Source: a virus | Virus record (IMG/VR): IMGVR_UViG_3300030329_005130 | Span: 1 to 52,420 of that record | Strand: one strand, 5' to 3' | Length of the DNA: 52,420 nt | Shown here: positions 30,583 to 38,872 of the stretch, piece after piece | Layout: every line of letters begins with the position of its first letter | How positions within the stretch are numbered: the stretch's first letter is position 1 | Position numbers and translations under genes: made by a program | The notes under the pieces: model-generated | Told to the model about the DNA's origin: nothing | The model's input: only the letters and a program-made list of their open reading frames with translations | Databases searched by the model: none

Positions 30583-31038
30583 ATGTCAAAAGAAAAATTT
30601 CCTGACAACGTTGTATACAACTATGAAACAGAAGAATTTGATGCTAATATTAAGCCATATGGAACGAATACCGCAGCGCCCGCGATTAGACCAAATGACA
30701 TGTCCTCAATCAAGGGACGTGCCATCTCAGCAGCCGAGAGGTATGCTGAAAAAGAAATAGATAAACTAAGAAAGCAAGCTGAATTAATTATGGAACAAGT
30801 AAAAGAAGTAAAAGAACGAGTGGATGTGTCTAAAATTATTTACGAAGCAGATTTCAATATCCAGCCGGTAATAGGAAATAAGTACTTTCTATATGAAAGA
30901 AAAGATGGTACTTACTTTTTATCCTTAATAGCTGACAATCAATGGATTAAAATAGATCCCGGCAAGTTCTTGGCTGAGGTTGAGTTATTGCCAGATCAAA
31001 CATGGGAGATTATTCGGGGCGTAGCGCAGTCTGGTTAG
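30583..31038 (+). CDS. DUF2452-like protein
   Basis: A 151-residue protein with APAIRPNDMSSIKGRAISAA, a charged helix and NIQPVIGNKYFLYERKDGTY followed by FLSLI, the pattern of DUF2452. The family is common in marine phages and some bacteria; its function is unknown. The last eight codons and the stop (TAG 31036-31038) lie inside the tRNA-Pro gene, so the C-terminal residues RGVAQSG are encoded by its acceptor and D-arm sequence. Confidence 0.82.
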   Translation: MSKEKFPDNVVYNYETEEFDANIKPYGTNTAAPAIRPNDMSSIKGRAISAAERYAEKEIDKLRKQAELIMEQVKEVKERVDVSKIIYEADFNIQPVIGNKYFLYERKDGTYFLSLIADNQWIKIDPGKFLAEVELLPDQTWEIIRGVAQSG

Positions 31039-31092
31039 CGCACCTGCTTTGGGAGCAGGGGGTCGTAGGTTCGAATCCTACCGCCCCGACCA
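31015..31092 (+). tRNA. tRNA-Pro (anticodon UGG)
   Basis: 78 nt with acceptor CGGGGCG/CGCCCCG, encoded ACCA, anticodon TGG in the TTTGGGA loop, and T-arm GGTTCGAATCC. Its first 24 nt overlap the 3' end of the DUF2452-like gene on the same strand. Confidence 0.93.
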
Positions 31093-31111
31093 TTTTATAA
31101 TAGGAGAAAAA

Positions 31112-31351
31112 ATGAGTAATATGATGGCTGAACAATTAGTGCGAGCAACCCTTGCTCGCTTTGAAGCAGATAGACAAGAGGCAATCGCGGTTATTGAGTT
31201 ATATTTGAACAACCCTATCGGAGTTGCTAAGCACCCAAGTGTTGTAAATGAAATAGCCACAGCAATTGGAAATCTGGCATATGCCGAAGAAGCAATCGGT
31301 GCTATTGAAAGAAACTTCCTTTCACGGACGGAGACAGATGAAGATGAGTAA
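31112..31351 (+). CDS. Small helical orphan protein, 79 aa
   Basis: ATG 31112 follows TAGGAG by 8 nt; it is preferred over a frame extending into the tRNA. The protein is all-helical (EQLVRATLARFEADRQEAIA, then IATAIGNLAYAEEAIGAIER) and ends acidic. No family recognised. It overlaps the next start. Confidence 0.7.
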   Translation: MSNMMAEQLVRATLARFEADRQEAIAVIELYLNNPIGVAKHPSVVNEIATAIGNLAYAEEAIGAIERNFLSRTETDEDE

Positions 31352-31841
31352 GAAAACTATTTGTGTGTCCGGAGGTTTTGATCCGGTTCATATTGGACAC
31401 CTAAGGATGATTCAGGAGGCATCTCGATATGGTCACGTAGTGGTTGTTGTTAACTCGGATGATTGGCTGATGCGAAAGAAAGGCTATATTTTTATGCCAT
31501 TTGATGAGCGATGTGAAATTCTGGAAGGCTTCACTGGAACCGGAGAAACAACCAACGTTGATGATAGGGATGGTACCGTGTGTGAGGCTCTCCGGAGGAT
31601 TAAACCAGATTATTTTGCTAACGGCGGCGATCGGAAGACGAACAACACACCAGAGATGAATGTATGCGAAGAGTTAGGTATTGAGATGCTTTGGGGTGTA
31701 GGCGGCGGTAAGATTCAAAGCTCCTCAACACTCGTATCAGATGCAGGGATGGAGCCACCACCTTTGTCCGAGGATGATCTAAAGCCATCAAAAGTCGAGG
31801 TTTTAGCATCCGGCGATATAGCAAAAGTTGGAAACTATTAA
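31344..31841 (+). CDS. HIGH-type nucleotidyltransferase (RfaE2/HldE-C or GCT-like)
   Basis: ATG 31344 (or 31338, two codons earlier) gives about 165 residues. It has the signature GGFDPVHIGHLRM near the N-terminus, VVVVNSDDWLMRKKG, an ERCEIL helix and a FANGGDR segment. This is the layout of the cytidylyltransferase family that includes HldE C-terminal and glycerol-3-phosphate cytidylyltransferase. SSSTLVSDAG follows. It would activate a sugar- or polyol-phosphate with ATP or CTP. The nearby 17-kb glycan cluster is a plausible customer. The last 40 residues are a Pro/Glu tail. Confidence 0.85.
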   Translation: MSKKTICVSGGFDPVHIGHLRMIQEASRYGHVVVVVNSDDWLMRKKGYIFMPFDERCEILEGFTGTGETTNVDDRDGTVCEALRRIKPDYFANGGDRKTNNTPEMNVCEELGIEMLWGVGGGKIQSSSTLVSDAGMEPPPLSEDDLKPSKVEVLASGDIAKVGNY

Positions 31842-31866
31842 AAGAGGTGTCTATTTAGTTTAGAAT
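31838..31866 (+). promoter_or_regulatory. Possible promoter, phoH
   Basis: TTAAAA (31838-31843), 17 nt spacer, TAGAAT (31861-31866), 10 nt before the phoH start. The spacing is right, but both boxes are imperfect and the leader would be extremely short. Confidence 0.3.
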
Positions 31867-31875
31867 AGGGTTGTA

Positions 31876-33195
31876 ATGAGCCGTAAGAAGATTTATGTGT
31901 TAGATACTAGTGTTTATTTAACGAACGCAGACGCAATATACGCTTTTAAAAACAATGATGTATATGTCCCTTTAAAAGTATTTGAGGAAATTGACAAACA
32001 CAAGAAGCGTCAGGACCTTGTAGGAGTCCAGGCGCGGAAGATTATACGCATTTGGGACGAACTTCGCTCTAAGGGTAACCTTAAAAAAGGTGTCCGCATT
32101 CGCCAAGGACTGGGGATTGTTAAATCAGTATCTGCCGCAGATATAGACAGAGATGATCTGCCACAAGATTTAGATATTAAGATCCCTGATCATCTTATTA
32201 TCGCGACTGCGAGAGCAGTCGCAAGAGAATCTGAAAGAAAAGTTATTCTTGTTTCTCGCGACATTAACATGCGAGTTACCGCAGATGCTATTGGGCTGCC
32301 GTGTGAGGATTTCCAAAATCAACAGATTGTCGATGATAGCGATAGTATATACACTGGGTTTTCAGAGGTTTTAGTAGATGATGGAATAATAGATCAGTTT
32401 TATGATAAAAAAGACGTTTATCTCGAAGACACTAATCTTAAAACAAATGAGTATGTAATGCTTATTTCTAATGCAAATGAAAAAAAGACTGCGTTGGGAA
32501 GATTTATCAATGAACATACGCCCGTACGGCAGCTGCGAAAAGAAAAGAGGGGCGTGTGGGGCATCAAGCCGAGAAACAAAGAGCAGTCGTTTTTGATAGA
32601 CGCCCTTATGGACCCAGACATTGAGGTTATCACAGCCATTGGTAAAGCAGGTAGCGGTAAGACGCTCTGTGCGATCGCTGCGGCCCTTGAACAGACCTTA
32701 GACGAGAGAACATCCACCTACACCCGTGTAATCGTTTCTAGACCCGTACAGCCGCTAGGAAAGGACATTGGCTTCTTACCGGGTACGATGGAAGAAAAAA
32801 TGTCTCCCTGGTTGATGCCGATTCAGGATAATCTTCAGACTCTAATGGGCAATGACAAGGTTACGCTTGACATGTACTTGGAGAAGGGCACGATTGAGAT
32901 TGAAGCGATCACTTATATCCGCGGTCGTTCTATTGGAAAGGCTTTTATTATCATTGATGAGGCACAAAACTTGACAACTCACGAATTAAAGACTATAATA
33001 ACAAGAGTTGGTGAAGGAACCAAGATTGTGCTGACGGGCGATGTAGAACAGATTGATAACGTTTACATAGATGCTACTACGAACGGCTTGACTCATGCTG
33101 TTGAGAAATTTAAAGACTTTGAGTTGGCTGCTCACGTAACTCTTCTAAAGGGCGAGCGTTCAAGAGTTGCTACATTCGCCGCACAAAATTTGTGA
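31876..33195 (+). CDS. phoH: PIN-PhoH fusion ATPase (YlaK type)
   Basis: A 439-residue protein. The N-terminal PIN RNase domain shows acidic residues at YVLDTSVYL (D10), IPDHLIIATA (D105) and VSRDINMR (D129). The C-terminal PhoH ATPase domain has Walker A GKAGSGKT (256-263) and Walker B FIIIDEAQN, then TKIVLTGDVEQID. This two-domain form is the bacterial PhoH2/YlaK type, an RNA helicase/RNase. Phages usually carry a PhoH domain alone, so the full fusion is of interest. AAGAGG lies about 30 nt upstream, so the binding site is unclear. Confidence 0.93.
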   Translation: MSRKKIYVLDTSVYLTNADAIYAFKNNDVYVPLKVFEEIDKHKKRQDLVGVQARKIIRIWDELRSKGNLKKGVRIRQGLGIVKSVSAADIDRDDLPQDLDIKIPDHLIIATARAVARESERKVILVSRDINMRVTADAIGLPCEDFQNQQIVDDSDSIYTGFSEVLVDDGIIDQFYDKKDVYLEDTNLKTNEYVMLISNANEKKTALGRFINEHTPVRQLRKEKRGVWGIKPRNKEQSFLIDALMDPDIEVITAIGKAGSGKTLCAIAAALEQTLDERTSTYTRVIVSRPVQPLGKDIGFLPGTMEEKMSPWLMPIQDNLQTLMGNDKVTLDMYLEKGTIEIEAITYIRGRSIGKAFIIIDEAQNLTTHELKTIITRVGEGTKIVLTGDVEQIDNVYIDATTNGLTHAVEKFKDFELAAHVTLLKGERSRVATFAAQNL

Positions 33196-33202
33196 GGTTA
33201 AA

Positions 33203-33439
33203 ATGGAAAATATAGATTTAAATGAAACTGTGAGTTCTGAGACGGGACTCAAAGAACTGGTCGTTAATTATATTGGCGAGAGGTTAGCTCGGTCTGAAGA
33301 TGTAACTGTTGATATGGCAGTTGAGGTCTTTGCAGCCGAATTCCCAGAATTTCTGCTAGCAGTTGCAGAAGAGAATTTTCTTCGTGGATACGAACAGGCA
33401 CTAGCCGACGTTGAAACGATGGAAAAGCAAAATGTATAG
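33203..33439 (+). CDS. Small acidic orphan protein, 78 aa
   Basis: ATG 33203 follows TGAGG by 7 nt and lies 7 nt after phoH. The protein is helical and acidic: LKELVVNYIGERLARSEDVT, then FAAEFPEFLLAVAEENFLRG. No family recognised. It overlaps the next start by 8 nt. Confidence 0.72.
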   Translation: MENIDLNETVSSETGLKELVVNYIGERLARSEDVTVDMAVEVFAAEFPEFLLAVAEENFLRGYEQALADVETMEKQNV

Positions 33440-34061
33440 CAGAGAGTATTACATCCACAGTATTCCGGTGTTTGTCTACGGTGAAACAGAACCGGCCGTA
33501 GACATTCCTTTATTTTGCTATCAGATAGAGCGGATGTTGCCAAAGTCTGTGTTACAAAATGTTGATGTTTGTTACATCTCAGAAAATCCGGCTCTTGATG
33601 GTCGTAACGCTGCTTACAACCACGGCGCCATTTACATGAAGCTAGACGAGCCTACAAACGAGGATATGATTGAAAACTTTGTGCACGAAGTGGCTCACGC
33701 TGTTGAAGTCGGAAATCCGCATGCTATCTACGATGATAGGATGCTGACTGAGTTTTTGGGCAAAAGAAGAAAGTTGTATTTCTTGTTAAATGCCGAGGGT
33801 TTCGATCAGATGCCCCGTATTCGTTATGAGATGCTGGAATATAATAAGGCGTTTGATGACTTTCTAGCCAACGTGGTTGGTTATCCTACGCTTCAGGCAA
33901 TAACGATGGGTCTGTTTTGCTCACCGTATGGCGCCACCTCTATCGAAGAATATTTTGCTAATGGCTTTGAAAAGTACTTTACAGAAAGCCCAGAGTATGT
34001 TAAAAGAATTAGTCCGGTACTGTACCAGAAAGTAGTAGATGCTCTGAATGATGACCACTAA
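33432..34061 (+). CDS. Metallopeptidase-like protein (HEVAH, EYFA)
   Basis: ATG 33432 gives a 209-residue protein. A zinc motif HEVAHAVE (85-92) follows a strand with the short loop NHGAIYMKLD. A downstream SIEEYFANGFEKYF segment provides the third ligand Glu. This HExxH...EYFA layout is that of lethal-factor-like (ATLF) or minimal gluzincin domains found in phages and bacteria. No signal peptide, so it acts in the cytoplasm or after packaging. Overlaps the neighbours on both sides. Confidence 0.8.
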   Translation: MYSREYYIHSIPVFVYGETEPAVDIPLFCYQIERMLPKSVLQNVDVCYISENPALDGRNAAYNHGAIYMKLDEPTNEDMIENFVHEVAHAVEVGNPHAIYDDRMLTEFLGKRRKLYFLLNAEGFDQMPRIRYEMLEYNKAFDDFLANVVGYPTLQAITMGLFCSPYGATSIEEYFANGFEKYFTESPEYVKRISPVLYQKVVDALNDDH

Positions 34062-34830
34062 GAAACATATATCATACTCCGAACTAAAAGATTGGGTCCA
34101 CTGCCCGCATTACCACAAAAAAAGTTGGATTGAAAAGGTTGCCTCATTTGAGGGTAATGAATACACCGCATTCGGAACTGCCGTTCACGATGTGTGCGAG
34201 AAGAAGCTTCTCCGCGAGGTTATTGACGAGGCAAAGATATTCCAGATCGGCTTTGATCAGGAACTAGAAAAACTTGCGGAAAAAAATATCGAAGTAAATC
34301 AAAAGAATGTTGAACAAATGCGAACGGCCGGCCCTGAGGTTTTGTCCGAAGTTGAGGGCGCGCTTGAAAGCTATTTTGGAGACTACGACGTTTATTCCTC
34401 CGAGGAGCTTCTGTACGAAGAGATAGAGAACTTTGGGTATCACTTTAAAGGTTTTGTCGACGCTGTCGTTAAAGTAGGAGAAAAGTACCATCTTTTTGAT
34501 TGGAAGACTTGTTCCTGGGGCTGGGATTCCCGCAAGAAGGCTGAAAAGATGGTTACCTATCAACTGACCCTGTATAAGCATTTCTTTTGCCAGAAGCATA
34601 ATCTAGACCCTAAGGATGTAGAGACACACTTTGCTTTGTTAAAAAGAACGGCTAAAAAGAATAGAGTCGAGATATTTAGAGTAACAAGTGGCGCCAAAAA
34701 AACCGAGAACGCCCTTAAAGTTTTATACCAAGCAATATACAATATTCAAAAAGGCTTTTCAATTAAAAATCGACTTCATTGTTTAAAGCCGTATCCTTGT
34801 TCGTTGCGCAACACTGAACACTGCAGATAG
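34048..34830 (+). CDS. PD-(D/E)XK nuclease with Cys cluster (RecB/Cas4-like)
   Basis: A 260-residue nuclease of the RecB/Cas4 type. It starts with ISYSELKDWVHCPHYHKKSW (C19), followed by FGTAVHDVCEKKL (H45), then GFVDAVVKVGEKYHLFDWKT with the D...D-x-K core (DWKT). Cys245, Cys251 and Cys259 at the C-terminus together with C19 may hold a [4Fe-4S] cluster as in AddB and Cas4. T4-like phages use such enzymes in DNA processing and recombination. Last gene before the glycan cluster. Confidence 0.85.
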   Translation: MMTTKKHISYSELKDWVHCPHYHKKSWIEKVASFEGNEYTAFGTAVHDVCEKKLLREVIDEAKIFQIGFDQELEKLAEKNIEVNQKNVEQMRTAGPEVLSEVEGALESYFGDYDVYSSEELLYEEIENFGYHFKGFVDAVVKVGEKYHLFDWKTCSWGWDSRKKAEKMVTYQLTLYKHFFCQKHNLDPKDVETHFALLKRTAKKNRVEIFRVTSGAKKTENALKVLYQAIYNIQKGFSIKNRLHCLKPYPCSLRNTEHCR

Positions 34831-34838
34831 GAACTTAA

Positions 34839-36089
34839 ATGTCAGATAAGATTAAGATATTCACAATCAGTGATCACCCACTGTCTCCAAGTGGTGTGGG
34901 AACTCAAACAAAATACATTATCGAAGGGATGCTTAAGACTGGCAAGTACCAGTTTGTTTCCTTCGGAGGCGCGATTAAACATCCAAATCATAACCCTCAG
35001 AGAACTGAGCAGTGGGGCGATGATTGGGTTATATGGCCAGTCGATGGCTATGGCAACCATGATATGGTTCGCGCGATGATTCACCAGCAAAAGCCAGATA
35101 TTTTGTGGTTTATGACCGACCCTAGGTTTTACGAGTGGCTATGGGCGATTGAGAACGAAGTTAGAACACATGTGCCAATGGTCTACTATCACGTTTGGGA
35201 TAATTACCCATACCCGAAATTTAATCGTAAGTATTATCTTTCAAACGACCACGTTGCTTGTATTTCAAAAGTAACGCATGATATAGTCGCGACCGTGGCG
35301 CCGGAAGTGGATTCCTCTTACATCCCACACGCTGTTGATGGGGATATATTCAAGCCGGCAGCTGCTCAAGAAGTAAAAAACTGGAGAACTTCTAAAAATT
35401 TAGATGATAAATTTGTTTGTTTTTGGAATAGCAGAAATGCGCGCCGGAAACAATCAGGGACCTTAATCTGGTGGTTTAAGGAATTCTTAGATAAGGTTGG
35501 ACACGATAAAGCGTGTCTTATTATGCATACCGATGTCAACGATCAGCACGGTCAAGACTTGGAAGCTATAATTCATGAATTAGGGCTGACAAATGGAGAG
35601 GTCTTATTTTCACGAGATAAGGTTGGACCAGGAGATTTAGCTGCTATGTACAATATGGCAGATCTCACTGTGTGTATTTCTGATGCCGAGGGATTTGGGC
35701 TTTCTACATTGGAATCTTTATCCTGTGGAACACCGATACTAGTTAACATGACTGGGGGCCTTCAGGATCAAGTTACTGATGGTGAGAAGTTCTTTGGGAT
35801 TGGACTACAACCGGTATCAAAAGCAATAATCGGATCTCAACAAGTACCATATATTTATGAAGATCGTTTATCTAAAGAAGACTTTGTGAATGCTTTAGTG
35901 GAACTCTATGAAATGACTCCTGAAGCCAGACGAGAACTTGGCCTCGCCGGCCGCGCATGGTCAGAAGATTTATTTGGATTTGATAAGTTTATTCAAACAT
36001 GGGATGATTTGTTCACCTCAATATACGAAGAAAAAGGCTCTTGGGAAACCCGCAAGGGCTATGATGCATACGAAGTAAAGGTGTTTTAA
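34839..36089 (+). CDS. Glycosyltransferase family 4
   Basis: A 416-residue GT-B enzyme. It begins with a Gly-rich strand-loop (SDHPLSPSGVGTQTKYIIEG). The C-terminal donor domain carries ADLTVCISDAEGFGLSTLES, with the E-x7-E motif of GT4 retaining transferases. A nucleotide-sugar donor is expected; the sugar is not predictable. GGAACTT precedes the ATG. First gene of the 17-kb glycan cluster, coupled to the next gene by TAATG. Confidence 0.9.
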   Translation: MSDKIKIFTISDHPLSPSGVGTQTKYIIEGMLKTGKYQFVSFGGAIKHPNHNPQRTEQWGDDWVIWPVDGYGNHDMVRAMIHQQKPDILWFMTDPRFYEWLWAIENEVRTHVPMVYYHVWDNYPYPKFNRKYYLSNDHVACISKVTHDIVATVAPEVDSSYIPHAVDGDIFKPAAAQEVKNWRTSKNLDDKFVCFWNSRNARRKQSGTLIWWFKEFLDKVGHDKACLIMHTDVNDQHGQDLEAIIHELGLTNGEVLFSRDKVGPGDLAAMYNMADLTVCISDAEGFGLSTLESLSCGTPILVNMTGGLQDQVTDGEKFFGIGLQPVSKAIIGSQQVPYIYEDRLSKEDFVNALVELYEMTPEARRELGLAGRAWSEDLFGFDKFIQTWDDLFTSIYEEKGSWETRKGYDAYEVKVF

Positions 36090-38068
36090 TGTTAAAAAAA
36101 GTTTTAATAAAAGGTCCAGTTCTTTCCCGATCGGGCTATGGAGAGCAATCTCGTTTTGCTCTTAGATCTTTGCGATCACGTCCGGATCTTTTTGATATAT
36201 ATATCATCAATATTCCGTGGGGTCGAACAGGCCAAATTACAAACGATGATGAAGAAACTAACTTTATTCATGAAGCGACACTCAAGACGCAAAAATACAT
36301 CCAACAAGGAGGTCAGTTTGATGTTTCACTACAGATCACAGTGCCAAACGAGTTTGAAAAAATTGCACCCGTGAATATCGGGTATACGGCCGGAATTGAA
36401 ACAACCAAGGTCTCTCCACAATGGATTGCTAAGTCTAACGAGACGGTTGATAAAATAATTGTTGTCTCAAATCACTCAAAAAAAGTCTTTGAACAAACAA
36501 AGTATGACATAAAAGATGATAGTGGCAATGAACATAAAAATTGGGGACTACAAGTTCCCGTCACGACGGTTAATTATCCTGTTAGATTCCATGAATCCGA
36601 AGAGGTGAAGGTTGATTTCAAAACCAGCAAAAATTTTCTTACAGTTGCCCAGTGGGGTCCGCGAAAGAATTTAGATAACACTATTAAGTGGTTTGTTGAG
36701 GCGTTTATTGATGAGGAAAATGTTGGCTTGGTTGTTAAAACCAACACGGCGTCTGATTCAGTTATGGACCGCGAGTATACACAGGCGCGCTTAGAGGCGC
36801 TTCTAGCCCCCTATAAGGATCGTAAGTGCTCTGTATATCTAATTCATGGTGAAGTGTCTCCTGGGAACTTGGCGTGGCTCTACAAACATCCGACAATGAA
36901 GGCAATGATTAATATTGGCCACGGCGAAGGTTATGGCCTCCCGCTTTTTGAAGCTGCCTACCATGGATTGCCATTAATTACGACAACTTGGTCCGGACAG
37001 ATGGATTTTATTTGTAAGCCAAACAAGAAGGGCAAAAACTACCCCCGCGTCGTGAAAGTTGATTACGATATTAAGACAGTACAGCCCAGCGCCGTGTGGG
37101 ATGGGGTCATACAAAAAGATTCTATGTGGGCTTTTGCAAAAGAAAAGTCGTATAAGAACGCCCTAAAAGACGTCCTGACTAAAGAAACTCACTACCGCAA
37201 GGAAGCAAGAGTCTTACAGGATCATATATTAAACAAATTTACAAACAAAGATATGTATCATCAGTTTTCTGAGTTAGTATATGGAGAAAAAATAGTTGCC
37301 GTTAATACAGAGGATCTGCCAAAAATATCTTTAATAACCTCTGTCTATAAGGCATCCGAATACATAGAACAATTGCTTGAGGATACTACAAGACAAACTG
37401 TGTTTGAAGATAAGTGCGAATGGATAATTTTGAACGCAAACGAACCCGGTGATGATGAAGAGGAAATTATTCTTAAGTATGTAGAGCGTTATCCAAACAA
37501 TATTGTATACAAGAGGCTTGAAGAAGACCCGGGCCTTTATGAAACTTGGAATATGGCGATCAAGATGTCGGCTGGGGAGTACGTAACTAATGTTAACTGT
37601 GATGACCGTCGAGCCCCAGACGCTCTAGAAAAACAGGCAAAACTTCTGTTCTCTAGCCCCGGGGTCGACTTAGTGTATAATGATTCGTACATTACTCATG
37701 AACCCAATATGCAATGGGAAGATATAGATAAAAGCACAAGTCAGAAATATAATTTTGAACAATTTTCTAAAGAAGCGATGTTAAGAGGTAATTTGCCACA
37801 CAATAACCCAATGTGGAAGAAAGATCTGCACAGTAAGTATGGCTACTTTAATCAAAAATATCGCAGCGCTGCAGACTGGGATATGTGGCTGAGATGTGCA
37901 TTTGAAGGTGTCGTATTCAAGAAGCACCCTGAAACTTTAGGAGTTTATTATTTCAATCCTAAAGGTGTCTCTACAAATGTAGAACACAACTCGTGGAAAA
38001 AGAAGCAAGAAAGGGAGATATTCCAAACCTATCTGGCCGTGTATCAAGAACAAGAATCGAGCAGCTGA
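36089..38068 (+). CDS. GT4-GT2 glycosyltransferase fusion
   Basis: A 659-residue protein. Residues 1 to about 400 form a GT4 GT-B domain (VLSRSGYGEQSRFALRSL at the start, INIGHGEGYGLPLFEAAYHG later). Residues about 412-640 form a GT2 GT-A domain: PKISLITSVYKASEYIEQLL, then GLYETWNMAIKMSAGEYVTN and VNCDDRRAPDALE, where CDDR stands for the metal-binding DxD. Two transfer steps in one chain suggest an alternating or disaccharide unit. ATG 36089 overlaps the previous TAA. Confidence 0.9.
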   Translation: MLKKVLIKGPVLSRSGYGEQSRFALRSLRSRPDLFDIYIINIPWGRTGQITNDDEETNFIHEATLKTQKYIQQGGQFDVSLQITVPNEFEKIAPVNIGYTAGIETTKVSPQWIAKSNETVDKIIVVSNHSKKVFEQTKYDIKDDSGNEHKNWGLQVPVTTVNYPVRFHESEEVKVDFKTSKNFLTVAQWGPRKNLDNTIKWFVEAFIDEENVGLVVKTNTASDSVMDREYTQARLEALLAPYKDRKCSVYLIHGEVSPGNLAWLYKHPTMKAMINIGHGEGYGLPLFEAAYHGLPLITTTWSGQMDFICKPNKKGKNYPRVVKVDYDIKTVQPSAVWDGVIQKDSMWAFAKEKSYKNALKDVLTKETHYRKEARVLQDHILNKFTNKDMYHQFSELVYGEKIVAVNTEDLPKISLITSVYKASEYIEQLLEDTTRQTVFEDKCEWIILNANEPGDDEEEIILKYVERYPNNIVYKRLEEDPGLYETWNMAIKMSAGEYVTNVNCDDRRAPDALEKQAKLLFSSPGVDLVYNDSYITHEPNMQWEDIDKSTSQKYNFEQFSKEAMLRGNLPHNNPMWKKDLHSKYGYFNQKYRSAADWDMWLRCAFEGVVFKKHPETLGVYYFNPKGVSTNVEHNSWKKKQEREIFQTYLAVYQEQESSS

Positions 38069-38074
38069 TAATTC

Positions 38075-38872
38075 ATGGATCTGTGTACGGTCATAAGTAA
38101 GCCTTTCATACCGCAGGCGCTCAATCTTATCCAAAGCTATAAACTTAACTCTTTTGATAAAAAGGTCTATCTTTATTATTTTAACACCGATTTATCCGAT
38201 CTGACTATTTTTGAAAAACTTTTCCCTGGACAGGTTCGGCTCATAGAAGTTGAGCCTGTTTGTGATCACGCACTAGAGCCAAGAGTATTTTTCTACAAGG
38301 TATACGCCATAAACGATTGTTTGATGAACCACTCATCAGAAATAATTTACTCTGATTCTGCTAACTGCTTCGTGAATCCCACTGATACTTTAGAGCAGGA
38401 TCTTACTGATGAATCGCTGTTCATGTGTTATAATCACCCCAACCTTCTTAACGAACGATGGACAACTAGAGAGTGTTTGAAAGTGATGAATGTCCCTGGG
38501 GCTGGAATTATGCCTCAATACTGGGCAGGATTTCAAGTGTATAAAAAAACAGTCGACAATATCGACTTCGTTACAGAGATGTATGAATATATGCTTAATC
38601 CTAGTATAGCGCTACCGGACACTACCATAAGATACCCAGATGGGCCCAATGGCCCCTGTGTGGAACACAGGCAAGATCAATCTGTATTATCAGTCTTAAT
38701 CCACAAATTTAACAGACATCAATTCTATGATCATGAAATGACATTAAAATATGGGGATTGGCAAACAATTTATGAGTTTGATAATTCTTTTAAGCCCGAC
38801 CCAAACAAAATTGTTTTATCTCCTCGCGAATCTAAATTCGGTAAGTTTAGGTTTTTAAGTGCCGATAAATAA
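38075..38872 (+). CDS. GT-A-like glycosyltransferase (DUF616/GT8-like)
   Basis: A 265-residue protein with a GT-A pattern. It opens with a Rossmann-type strand (CTVISKPFIPQALNLIQSYK), then IIYSDSANCF, where S-D-S takes the place of DxD. A late WAGFQVYKKTVDN and a HRQDQSVLSVL segment resemble GT8-type and DUF616-type transferases. The metal-site reading is tentative. Its end overlaps the next gene by 14 nt. Confidence 0.7.
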   Translation: MDLCTVISKPFIPQALNLIQSYKLNSFDKKVYLYYFNTDLSDLTIFEKLFPGQVRLIEVEPVCDHALEPRVFFYKVYAINDCLMNHSSEIIYSDSANCFVNPTDTLEQDLTDESLFMCYNHPNLLNERWTTRECLKVMNVPGAGIMPQYWAGFQVYKKTVDNIDFVTEMYEYMLNPSIALPDTTIRYPDGPNGPCVEHRQDQSVLSVLIHKFNRHQFYDHEMTLKYGDWQTIYEFDNSFKPDPNKIVLSPRESKFGKFRFLSADK

